Source: JAZKDW01 sp040387375
Lineage (GTDB): Bacteria > Pseudomonadota > Gammaproteobacteria > Burkholderiales > Burkholderiaceae_D
NCBI GenBank assembly: GCA_040387375.1
Contig: JAZKDW010000048.1
Coordinates: 16,714-80,713 of the forward strand
Direction of reading: 5' to 3'
Length of the DNA stretch: 64,000 nucleotides
Part shown: positions 52,726 through 60,453 of the stretch, one piece after another
Numbering within the stretch: position 1 is the stretch's first letter
How the letters are laid out: each line of letters begins with the position of its first letter
Translations under genes and position numbers: made by a program
The notes under the pieces: generated by a model
Told to the model about the DNA's origin: nothing
The model's input: only the letters and a program-made list of their open reading frames with translations
Database searches by the model: none

Positions 52726-53949
52726 ATGAGTAAAACCGTCGTGATAGTTGGCGCCAATTTGGCCGGCGGCCGGGCTGCGGGAGCGCTGCGCGATGAAGGC
52801 TACGATGGCCGGATCGTGCTGGTCGGCGAGGAACCTTCGCTTCCATACGAACGTCCGCCGCTGTCGAAGGAAATGTTGTGGAACGCCGGGGCCAGGCCGG
52901 ATTCCTTCTACCTGAATGATGAGAGATTTTATGACGATCAAAAAATAGAATTGCGACTGGCAAGCCGCGTCGACAAGCTTGATCTCTCGCGTCAGCGTGT
53001 TGTGCTGGCATCCGCGGAGGAAATCCATGCCGACAATATCCTGCTGTGCACCGGCACCGGCGCGCGCCGGCTGACGGTGGAGGGCAGCGATCTGGCCGGC
53101 GTGCATTACTTGCGCAATGTCGCCGATTCGGTGGCGCTGGCAGCGCGTCTGGTGCCCGGCGCTCGGGTGGCCATCGTCGGCATGGGCGTGATCGGATCGG
53201 AAGTGGCCGCCAGTGCGGTCAGGCTGGGTTGCGAAGTTACATGCATCGAACCGTTGCCGGTGCCGATGGCGCGCATCCTCGGTTCGCAATGCGGCCAGTG
53301 GCTGGCCGCCGAACACGCCCGCCACGGTGTCAGTGTGCATCTGGGCACCGTCATCGCGCGCTTTTCCGGCAGCGGCGGCCGGCTCGAGGCGGTCATCACC
53401 GGCGCCGGCGACAGGATCCCCGCTGATGTAGCGGTGGTCGGCATCGGCGCCATTCCCGCGGTGGGACTGGCAGAGCGCGCCGGAATAAGGACCGATAACG
53501 GCATCGTTGTCGATCGCTTCTGCCGCACCTCAGTGCCCGAAGTTTATGCGGCCGGTGATGTGGCCAACCAGCCGGGCTTTTTCGGCGGCAGGGCCCGCCT
53601 TGAGACGTTTCAGAATGCGCAGAACCACGCACTGGCGGCGGCGGCAAACATCGCCGGCCGCGCCGTCGAATACCAATGCGTGCCATGGGCATGGTCCGAT
53701 CAGTACGACCTGAATATCCAGGTGGCCGGCCAGATCAGCGACAGCGACGAGAAGGTGATGCGGGGCGACCAGGCGCAGCGCAACTTCTCGATGTTCTTTC
53801 TGCATGAGGGCGTGGTGCATGGCCTGGTGACGGTCAATCGCGGACAGGATATGGCGGCCGGCAAGAGAATGATTGAACGGCGGCTGGCGCCTGATAAATA
53901 CCGACTCGGTGAGGGCCAGGTCAACTTGCGCACCTTGCTGGCAGCGTAA
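52726..53949 (+). CDS. FAD-dependent ferredoxin reductase (BphA4/HcaD-like)
   Basis: A 407-residue NAD(P)H:ferredoxin reductase. The N-terminal FAD-binding motif is VVIVGANLAGGRAAGALRD (GxNxxG). PYERPPLSKEM is the flavin-contact motif. The NADH motif is VAIVGMGVIGSEVAASA (about residue 145), followed by VYAAGDVANQPGF. The C-terminal domain (VPWAWSDQYDLNIQVAGQ) matches the BphA4/PdR class. It lies 36 nt after the Rieske ferredoxin. It completes a three-component dioxygenase with the alpha, beta and ferredoxin genes. Confidence 0.94.
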   Translation: MSKTVVIVGANLAGGRAAGALRDEGYDGRIVLVGEEPSLPYERPPLSKEMLWNAGARPDSFYLNDERFYDDQKIELRLASRVDKLDLSRQRVVLASAEEIHADNILLCTGTGARRLTVEGSDLAGVHYLRNVADSVALAARLVPGARVAIVGMGVIGSEVAASAVRLGCEVTCIEPLPVPMARILGSQCGQWLAAEHARHGVSVHLGTVIARFSGSGGRLEAVITGAGDRIPADVAVVGIGAIPAVGLAERAGIRTDNGIVVDRFCRTSVPEVYAAGDVANQPGFFGGRARLETFQNAQNHALAAAANIAGRAVEYQCVPWAWSDQYDLNIQVAGQISDSDEKVMRGDQAQRNFSMFFLHEGVVHGLVTVNRGQDMAAGKRMIERRLAPDKYRLGEGQVNLRTLLAA

Positions 53950-53993
53950 GCGGCGGTAACCCGTTGGGCATATTTTAAGGTGGAATGTCACCC

Positions 53994-54311
53994 ATGAAAA
54001 TCGCGTTTGAACAGAGCGGCGAGACCTTTGCCTGCAAACCGTCGATGAGCGTACTGCAGGCGATGGCCAGCCTGGGACGTAAAGGCATACCCGTGGGGTG
54101 TCTGAATGGCGGCTGCGGCGTGTGCAAGATAAAGGTGGTAACGGGGCAGTATCGCTGCGGGCCGATGAGCAGGGCACATGTATCGGAGCAGGAGGAAGCC
54201 GACGCGATGGCTCTGGCCTGCCGGACTTTTCCGAGGTCCGACCTCATTGTGAGAGTGGTAGGGAAAATGGGCAAGACGGTATTTCGCCATGCGGCGGGCG
54301 CCGGATCATAA
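53994..54311 (+). CDS. xylT: XylT-like plant-type [2Fe-2S] ferredoxin (extradiol dioxygenase reactivation)
   Basis: A 105-residue plant-type ferredoxin with the cysteine set VGCLNGGCGVCKIKV and a later ACRTFP. The pattern GKRCIPVGCRGGGCGLC of Pseudomonas XylT is closely mirrored (GRKGIPVGCLNGGCGVC). XylT re-reduces the iron of catechol 2,3-dioxygenase after oxidative inactivation, for example by substituted catechols. It lies 23 nt before the xylE-like gene, the same order as in TOL and nah meta operons. An alternative start is ATG 53985, but it abuts the ribosome site (AAGGTGG); 53994 is preferred. Confidence 0.9.
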   Translation: MKIAFEQSGETFACKPSMSVLQAMASLGRKGIPVGCLNGGCGVCKIKVVTGQYRCGPMSRAHVSEQEEADAMALACRTFPRSDLIVRVVGKMGKTVFRHAAGAGS

Positions 54312-54334
54312 CGTCAACTATAAGGAGGAGCGCC

Positions 54335-55276
54335 ATGGGAGTCATGAGAATCGGTCATCTGAGCATGCGGGTGATGGATATGGATGCAGCACTGAAACAT
54401 TACGAAAGCGCGGTCGGAATGAAGATCACGCACAGAGATAACGACGGCAACGTCTATCTGAAGTGCTGGGACGAGTGGGACAGATACTCGTTAATGTTGA
54501 CGCAGTCGGACCGGGCAGGCATGAACCATGTGGCCTACAAGGTCGAAAAGGATGCGGACCTGGATCTCTTCAGGAAAAGGATCGAGGAGTACGGCATTTC
54601 GACCGAGATGCTGGCGGAGGGCGCTACGCCGCTGTGCGGCCGGGCGCTCCGGTTCATGATGCCGAGCGGGCATGAGATGCGGCTTTATGCAAAGAAGGAA
54701 TTTGTCGGCAAGGATGTCGGCAGCACCAATCCCGATCCCTGGCCGGATGACATCAGAGGCGCCGGCTCGCACTGGCTTGATCACTGCGGCCTGGTGTGCG
54801 AACTCGATCCTGAAAAAGGGATTAACAAGGTCGCCGAGAACACGAAATTTTTCATGGAGGTCCTCGATTTCTATCTGTCGGAACAGGTGATGGTCGGGCC
54901 CAACGCGGATATCCAGGCCGTGTCGTTCCTGTTCCGCACCAGTACGCCGCACGATATTGCCTTTTCCGGCGGACCGGAGGCCGGCTTTCACCACATGTCG
55001 TTCTTCCTCGATAGCTGGCATGACATCCTCAAGTCGGCGGACATCATGTCAAAAACCCGGACTCGGGTCGATGTTCCTCCGACGCGGCATGGCATTACGC
55101 GCGGCGAAACGATTTATTTTTTCGACCCTTCCGGGAACCGCAACGAAACCTTCGCGGGGCTCGGTTATCTCGCGCAGCCGGATATGCCGGTCATCACCTG
55201 GAAGGAAGAGGAAATCGGACGAGGGATCTTCTTCCATACGGGTGAGGTAATGGAATCGTTCAACAGCTATACCTGA
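54335..55276 (+). CDS. xylE: Catechol 2,3-dioxygenase, XylE-like (type I extradiol)
   Basis: A 313-residue two-domain vicinal-oxygen-chelate enzyme. Iron ligands correspond to His150 (HWLDHCGLV), His in GFHHMSFFLD (residue 219 or 220) and Glu271 (SGNRNETFAG). The first residues GVMRIGHLSMRVMDMDAALK, and PPTRHGITRGETIYFFDPSG, are close to TOL XylE. It cleaves a catechol next to the diol to give a 2-hydroxymuconic semialdehyde or the corresponding ketone. The ATG at 54335 has a perfect AAGGAGG; the longer ORF is ferredoxin coding sequence in another frame. 121 nt separate it from the hydrolase gene. Confidence 0.95.
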   Translation: MGVMRIGHLSMRVMDMDAALKHYESAVGMKITHRDNDGNVYLKCWDEWDRYSLMLTQSDRAGMNHVAYKVEKDADLDLFRKRIEEYGISTEMLAEGATPLCGRALRFMMPSGHEMRLYAKKEFVGKDVGSTNPDPWPDDIRGAGSHWLDHCGLVCELDPEKGINKVAENTKFFMEVLDFYLSEQVMVGPNADIQAVSFLFRTSTPHDIAFSGGPEAGFHHMSFFLDSWHDILKSADIMSKTRTRVDVPPTRHGITRGETIYFFDPSGNRNETFAGLGYLAQPDMPVITWKEEEIGRGIFFHTGEVMESFNSYT

Positions 55277-55397
55277 AGCGGCCATGACGCCGGGAACGTC
55301 GCGTCGATTTTCCCCGGCGCCGATGTGCCCGCTGGTTCCGGCTGCGGCCGGCGCCTTCATTGAATTCAAACACTCATCTCCTGACTCAGAGGGACCC

Positions 55398-56231
55398 ATG
55401 CAAGAGCAAAAAAATCCGGAAATCGGTAAAAGTATCCTCGCCAATGGCATCGCCACCAATTACCACGACGTCGGCCAGGGCAGTCCGCTGTTGATGATTC
55501 ATGGCTCGGGACCCGGCGTCACCGCCTGGGCCAACTGGCGCCTGGCCATGCCCGAATTGTCAGCGAACCGGCGTGTGATTGCGCCGGATGTGGTGGGCTT
55601 TGGTTTCACCGAGCGCCCGGTGGGAATCCAGTATAACGTCGATACCTGGGTCGGCCAGATGGTCGGTTTCCTCGACGCGCTGGACCTGTCGCGCGTTGAT
55701 ATCGTTGGCAATTCCTTTGGCGGCGCCATCGCCCTGAAACTCGCGATCCGCTATCCAGATCGTGTCGGTCGAATCGTCCTTATGGGCAGCGGCGGCGCGT
55801 CTTACCCAATGAGCGCAGCACTCGATGCGGTCTGGGGCTACCAGCCCTCCATCGAAAACATGCGCGGCATGCTCGACATCTTCGCGTATGACCGCAGCCT
55901 GGTGACCGACGAACTGGCGGAACTGCGGTACAAGGCCAGCATACAGCCGGGCTTCCAGGAAGCGTATTCGAGCATGTTCCCGGCGCCGCGCCAGCGCTGG
56001 CTCGATTCGCTGGCCAATACGGAAGCGGAAATCCGTGCGATTCCGCATGAAACGCTGATCGTGCATGGGCGTGAAGACAAGGTAATCCCTCTCTCCTCGT
56101 CGCTGATGCTGGCCGACTGGCTGCTTAACTCGCAGCTGCATGTATACGGCCGTTGCGGGCACTGGACGCAAATCGAGCATGCGTCCCGGTTCACCCGGCT
56201 GGTGGAAGACTTCCTTTCCGAAAAGCGTTGA
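55398..56231 (+). CDS. xylF: 2-Hydroxymuconic semialdehyde hydrolase (XylF/DmpD-like)
   Basis: A 277-residue alpha/beta-hydrolase with a C-C bond hydrolase triad: Ser106 (GNSFGGAIALK), Asp227 (VHGREDKVIPL) and His255 (GRCGHWTQIEH). The oxyanion segment is MIHGSGPGVTAWANW, and the run APDVVGFGFTERPVG matches XylF. It cleaves the meta-cleavage product to 2-oxopent-4-enoate plus formate or a short-chain acid (acetate if the ring had a 3-methyl). Start 55398 has AGAGGGA and gives the family N-terminus (NPEIGKSILANG). It starts the lower-pathway cassette. Confidence 0.95.
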   Translation: MQEQKNPEIGKSILANGIATNYHDVGQGSPLLMIHGSGPGVTAWANWRLAMPELSANRRVIAPDVVGFGFTERPVGIQYNVDTWVGQMVGFLDALDLSRVDIVGNSFGGAIALKLAIRYPDRVGRIVLMGSGGASYPMSAALDAVWGYQPSIENMRGMLDIFAYDRSLVTDELAELRYKASIQPGFQEAYSSMFPAPRQRWLDSLANTEAEIRAIPHETLIVHGREDKVIPLSSSLMLADWLLNSQLHVYGRCGHWTQIEHASRFTRLVEDFLSEKR

Positions 56232-56233
56232 CC

Positions 56234-57145
56234 ATGAAAAAAATCAAATGCGCGGTGATCGGGCCCGGCAATATCGGCACCGACTTGCTGGCCAAGCTGC
56301 AAAGAAGCACGGTGCTCGAGCCGGTGTGGATGGTCGGCATCGACCCCGAATCGGACGGTCTCAAACGCGCGCGCGAACTCGGCATCAAGACCACCTCCGC
56401 CGGCGTCGACGGCTTGCTGCCGCATGTGCTGGCCGACGGCGTGCAAATCGCCTTCGATGCGACCAGCGCCCACATCCATGCCGAGAATTCGCGCAAGCTC
56501 AGTGCGCTGGGCGTGATGATGATCGACCTCACGCCGGCGGCCATCGGCCCCTACTGTATCCCCCCGGTCAACCTCAAGGAACACATTGGCCGCGGCGAGA
56601 TGAATGTCAACATGGTCACCTGCGGCGGCCAGGCTACCATCCCCATGGTCGCCGCGATTGCCCGCGTGCAGCCGGTGGCCTATGGCGAAATCATCGCCAC
56701 CGCCTCGTCGCGCTCGGCCGGTCCCGGCACCCGCAAGAACATCGACGAATTCACCCGCACTACCGCCGACGCCATCCGCAAGGTCGGCGGCGCCAGGAAG
56801 AGCAAGGCCATCATCATCCTCAATCCCGCCGAGCCGCCGATCATCATGCGCGACACCGTGCATTGCCTGACCGAGGACGAGCCCGACCAGGACAAGATCA
56901 CCGCCTCGATCCACGCGATGATCCTGGAAGTGCAGAAATATGTGCCCGGTTACAAGCTGGTCAATGGCCCGGTGTTCGACTGCAAGCGCGTGTCGGTATT
57001 TCTCGAAGTCGAAGGGCTGGGCGACTACCTGCCCAAATATGCCGGCAACCTCGACATCATGACTGCCGCGGCGGCCCGCACCGCCGACATGTTTGCAGAG
57101 GAAATCCTCAACGGCACCCTCAAACTCGCGCGTGTGGCTGCGTAA
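56234..57145 (+). CDS. xylQ: Acetaldehyde dehydrogenase, CoA-acylating (XylQ/DmpF/MhpF)
   Basis: A 303-residue enzyme that converts acetaldehyde, CoA and NAD+ to acetyl-CoA. The N-terminal nucleotide-binding motif is AVIGPGNIGTDLL (7-19), the catalytic Cys130 is in VNMVTCGGQATIP and the Rossmann partner is YGEIIATASSRSAGPGTRKN. It normally forms a channelling complex with the next gene's aldolase. Start 56234 is 2 nt after the hydrolase stop; a longer ORF from 56153 runs through the hydrolase. 26 nt separate it from the aldolase. Confidence 0.96.
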   Translation: MKKIKCAVIGPGNIGTDLLAKLQRSTVLEPVWMVGIDPESDGLKRARELGIKTTSAGVDGLLPHVLADGVQIAFDATSAHIHAENSRKLSALGVMMIDLTPAAIGPYCIPPVNLKEHIGRGEMNVNMVTCGGQATIPMVAAIARVQPVAYGEIIATASSRSAGPGTRKNIDEFTRTTADAIRKVGGARKSKAIIILNPAEPPIIMRDTVHCLTEDEPDQDKITASIHAMILEVQKYVPGYKLVNGPVFDCKRVSVFLEVEGLGDYLPKYAGNLDIMTAAAARTADMFAEEILNGTLKLARVAA

Positions 57146-57171
57146 TATAGAAAGAACCAGGGAGATTACGA

Positions 57172-58203
57172 ATGGACCTCAAGGGCAGCAAGATTATCGT
57201 GCATGACAATACGCTGCGCGACGGCATGCACCCGAAACGCCACCAGATCACGCTTGAGCAGATGATTGCGGTCGCCAAAGGGCTGGACGAAGCCGGTGTA
57301 CCTCTGCTGGAAGTCACGCACGGCGACGGCCTGGGTGGGGGATCGGTCAATTACGGCTTTCCGCTGCACAGCGATATCGAGTACCTGAGCGCGGTGATTT
57401 CGCATCTCAAGCGCGCCAGGGTATCGGCGCTACTGGTGCCGGGCATTGGCACCGTCGACGATTTGCGCGCCGCGCACGAATGCGGCCTGCACACGGTGCG
57501 GGTGGCGACCCACTGCACCGAAGCCGACGTCTCGGAGCAGCACATCATCGCCGCGCGCAAGATGGGGCTCGACACGGTGGGTTTCCTGATGATGGCGCAC
57601 ATGGCTAGCCCGGAAAAGCTTGCAGAGCAGGGCAAGCTGATGGAATCCTACGGCGCCGAGTGTGTATACGTGACCGACTCGGCCGGATACCTGCTGCCCG
57701 ACGGCGTGAGCGCGCGGGTGGCGGCGCTGCGCGCGGTGCTCAGGCCGGAGACGCAGATCGGTTTCCACGCCCACCACAACCTGGGCATGAGCATTGCGAA
57801 CTCGCTGGCGGCAATCGAGGCCGGCGCCATCCGCATCGACGGCTCGACCAACGGCCTGGGCGCGGGGGCGGGCAATACGCCGCTGGAAGTGCTGGTGGCG
57901 GTATGCAAGCGGATGGAAATCGAGACCGGCATCGACCTGTACCAGATCATGGATGTGGCCGAAGATATCGTGCTGCCAATGATGGACCACATGGTGCGCA
58001 TCGACCGCGATGCGCTCACGCTGGGCTATGCGGGGGTGTATTCGACTTTCCTGCTGTTTGCCAAGCGGGCAGCGGCGAAATACAAGGTGCCGGCGCGTGA
58101 CATCCTGGTGGAGCTGGGGCGGCGCGGCATGGTGGCGGGACAGGAAGACATGATCGAGGATGCGGCGCTGACAATGGCAAAGGAGCGGGGGATTGCAGCT
58201 TGA
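57172..58203 (+). CDS. xylK: 4-Hydroxy-2-oxovalerate aldolase (XylK/DmpG/MhpE)
   Basis: A 343-residue aldolase splitting 4-hydroxy-2-oxovalerate to pyruvate and acetaldehyde. Catalytic Arg16, Asp17 and His20 are in DNTLRDGMHPKRH. Metal-ligand histidines 199 and 201 are in GFHAHHNLGMSIA. The C-terminal DRE-TIM communication domain is intact. It forms the usual pair with the acetaldehyde dehydrogenase. It is the last gene of the operon. The pathway's hydratase (DmpE/XylJ) is not present before or after it. Confidence 0.96.
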   Translation: MDLKGSKIIVHDNTLRDGMHPKRHQITLEQMIAVAKGLDEAGVPLLEVTHGDGLGGGSVNYGFPLHSDIEYLSAVISHLKRARVSALLVPGIGTVDDLRAAHECGLHTVRVATHCTEADVSEQHIIAARKMGLDTVGFLMMAHMASPEKLAEQGKLMESYGAECVYVTDSAGYLLPDGVSARVAALRAVLRPETQIGFHAHHNLGMSIANSLAAIEAGAIRIDGSTNGLGAGAGNTPLEVLVAVCKRMEIETGIDLYQIMDVAEDIVLPMMDHMVRIDRDALTLGYAGVYSTFLLFAKRAAAKYKVPARDILVELGRRGMVAGQEDMIEDAALTMAKERGIAA

Positions 58204-58368
58204 ATCCAGGGCGGGCCGCGGCCCGGCTTGCGCATTCGATAGTGGATCGGCGGCGACGGATTTGATCCTGTCGGCGCTGGCAATCGTTGCTGCGTGGCGA
58301 GGAGGTGTAAACTCCCCCATGCAGCATGCCCTTGCTACTAGAACAGGCTCTTACAACAGGATAGTGCA

Positions 58369-59100
58369 ATGAGCGTTAACCAAAGCTTTTTCAAGGATGA
58401 GCCCAAGACCCTGGTCGAAGCTGCGTATCGCCAGATTTACGTCGATATCATGGAAGGCCGCCTCCTTCCCGGGCAACGGCTTCGGGTCGAGCATCTCAAG
58501 GGTCACTACCGCGTAGGCGCCGCGACTCTGCGTGAAGCGCTGGTGTTGCTGGTGGCCGACGCGCTGGTCATCGGCGTCGGTCAACGTGGATTCCGGGTCA
58601 AGCCGATGTCCCTCCATGACATCAAGGACATTACCGAAACGCGGGTCATGCTGGAAACCGAGGCCCTGCGGCAGTCCATACTTGAGGGCGACGGGCAGTG
58701 GGAGGAAGGCCTGATCACCGCGTATTACCGCTTGTCGCACGTGCACGATAAACTGGCCGCCGGCAGCTGCGACATCAATGAATGGGAAGAGCGCAACCGG
58801 GCTTTTCATGAAGCGCTGATTGCCGCTAGTCCGTCCAACTGGGTCCGCCATTTTCTGGTCATCCTGTTCCGGCAGTCTGAACGATATCGCAGACTGTCCG
58901 TGTTAACCAAGCCGATAGAACGCGATGGCAAGGTAGAGCACGAGGCGATTTTCAAGGCTGCCTTGGCGCGGGATGTCGAGCAGGCAGTCAAGCTGCTCTC
59001 GCATCATATCCGCATCACTTATGAAGGACTCAACAGCCTGCCGCCGGAGTTTTTCGAGGAATCGGCCGTGAAGCGGCCGGTACCCCGAAGCGTCTCCTGA
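58369..59100 (+). CDS. GntR-family (FCD) transcriptional regulator
   Basis: A 243-residue GntR/FadR-type regulator. The N-terminal winged helix has VEAAYRQIYVDIMEGRLLPG and VEHLKGHYRVGAATLREALV. The C-terminal FCD domain includes EERNRAFHEALIAASPSNWV and HEAIFKAALARDVEQAVKLL, with the metal-binding His set of the VanR/FCD class. It lies 165 nt after the aldolase on the same strand and is a good candidate repressor of the aromatic operon. It converges on the lipoprotein-like ORF. Confidence 0.92.
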   Translation: MSVNQSFFKDEPKTLVEAAYRQIYVDIMEGRLLPGQRLRVEHLKGHYRVGAATLREALVLLVADALVIGVGQRGFRVKPMSLHDIKDITETRVMLETEALRQSILEGDGQWEEGLITAYYRLSHVHDKLAAGSCDINEWEERNRAFHEALIAASPSNWVRHFLVILFRQSERYRRLSVLTKPIERDGKVEHEAIFKAALARDVEQAVKLLSHHIRITYEGLNSLPPEFFEESAVKRPVPRSVS

Positions 59101-59376
59101 TCAGGGATGTAGATCCCGGCGGCTAACCAACCAGGTCAATGTCGTGGCACAGGCTGATTCCCTTCGGACTGCGGGACAGCGGATCAATGTCCTGACGGTG
59201 ATCGTTTCGTCCCGCTGCGGCGGACCGAGCTGCTCAAGCACCTGGCTCCTGTCAGTTTTCCCAAACCAAATCGCTGAATCATGTCCGATGGGAAGTCTTC
59301 CGAAGGTGATCACACAAGCACTCAGGATGGCCATGCATGCGCAGAGCAGCAATACATCAAATCTGAGCAATTTCAA
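59101..59376 (-). CDS. Small lipoprotein-like ORF, function unknown
   Basis: A 91-residue reading frame with a TTG start at 59376, placed so that a GGAGA ribosome site lies 4 nt upstream. The N-terminus is lipoprotein-like: MKLLRFDVLLLCACMAILSAC, with a lipobox-like ILSAC, Cys21. A segment KTDRSQVLEQLGPPQRDETI resembles the BamE/SmpA-like fold start found in many small lipoproteins. The C-terminal part (residues 60-91) lacks obvious conservation and may be degenerate. It abuts the GntR stop. Moderate to low confidence that it is expressed. Confidence 0.4.
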   Translation of the reverse strand: MKLLRFDVLLLCACMAILSACVITFGRLPIGHDSAIWFGKTDRSQVLEQLGPPQRDETITVRTLIRCPAVRRESACATTLTWLVSRRDLHP

Positions 59377-59584
59377 GATATCTCCATTAATGATTTTCCG
59401 GCGGCCATCTATCGGGAAATGCGGCAAAAGCACTTGCAGGCCACGGTAGCCTGATCCGGGGTTCCTTCCGCCGGCCGAAAAATTTTTTGCATGAGCTTAT
59501 GCAATAATTGTTCACGCGTAAATCGCACGGCCACAGCCGCGCGTCATTATCAATCTGGCACCGGGTTTTGAAAAGGCTCTCAAC

Positions 59585-60409
59585 ATGGAAAGAAGCGCTC
59601 CCATCCGATCGATCTGCCGCAGCATTGCGGTGCTCCAGTCCATCAATCGCGCGGGCTCCCTGAACCTGCAGGAAATTTCGCGCAAGGCCGATATCCCGTA
59701 TCCCACGGCCTTCCGCATCATCCAGACGCTGGTCCACGAAGGCCTGATCGAATGTGAACCGCACCGCAAACGGTATCGTGCCACGGCATTGACACAGTCG
59801 CTGTCGCTGGGATTCCGGGACAGCGGAAAACTGGTGGAGCATGCGCATGCGCCTATCGTGGCACTCACCAAAAGGATAGGCTGGCCCATATCGCTGACGA
59901 CACGCGCCGGGCAGACGATGATGGTGCGCGATTCTACCCATCTGCTGACGTCGCTGACTTTCAATAATTATTTTCCGGGCTACACGCTGCCGATCCTGGA
60001 ATGTGCATCGGGCCATACTTACCTGTCGTATTGTTCTGATGAAGAACGCGGCAGCATTCTCAAGGGGATCAAGACCCTGGGAGAGAATTCGCCCATGCTG
60101 GCGATGTTCGAAGCGGGCAAGCTGGTAGAGAGAGTGCGCGAAGACGGATACGCGACCATGGATCGCAACCGGCATACCGCCAATCCGGGCAAGACATCGT
60201 CGATTGCGGTGCCGCTGTTCGAGAACGGTCACATCGCCGGCGCGCTGACGCTGATTTTCTTTTCATCGGCGATGTCCTCCAAGGAGGCAATAGAGCGTTT
60301 CATGCCTGACCTGAAGGAAGTCGCCAGGACGGTCAGCGAGGCCATCAGCGATCCCGACGGGCATGCCGGGGAGATGGGTCCGGCGCACACGCAAGCAACA
60401 CCTACGTAA
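59585..60409 (+). CDS. IclR-family transcriptional regulator (MhpR-like)
   Basis: A 274-residue IclR regulator. The helix-turn-helix region is RSIAVLQSINRAGSLNLQEI with KADIPYPTAFRIIQTLVHEG. The C-terminal effector domain has GHTYLSYCSDEERGSILKGI, where Cys in a loop is typical, and SSIAVPLFENGHIAGALTLI. It resembles MhpR and other activators of aromatic degradation. The 208 bp before it contain no gene; an in-frame SD was not pinned down. It is convergent with the deacetylase gene and could serve either cluster. Confidence 0.9.
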   Translation: MERSAPIRSICRSIAVLQSINRAGSLNLQEISRKADIPYPTAFRIIQTLVHEGLIECEPHRKRYRATALTQSLSLGFRDSGKLVEHAHAPIVALTKRIGWPISLTTRAGQTMMVRDSTHLLTSLTFNNYFPGYTLPILECASGHTYLSYCSDEERGSILKGIKTLGENSPMLAMFEAGKLVERVREDGYATMDRNRHTANPGKTSSIAVPLFENGHIAGALTLIFFSSAMSSKEAIERFMPDLKEVARTVSEAISDPDGHAGEMGPAHTQATPT

Positions 60410-60453
60410 TGGGGGCGCCGCTTGATCCTTGCCGAAGGAAGTGAAGCCCGGCC

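Noticed and set aside
57655..57680. A sequence giving MCIRDR in a shifted frame, as left by transposase-adapter contamination
   Set aside because: In the correct frame it is the conserved aldolase segment CVYVTDSAGYL, and bases differ from the adapter end. It is genuine coding sequence.
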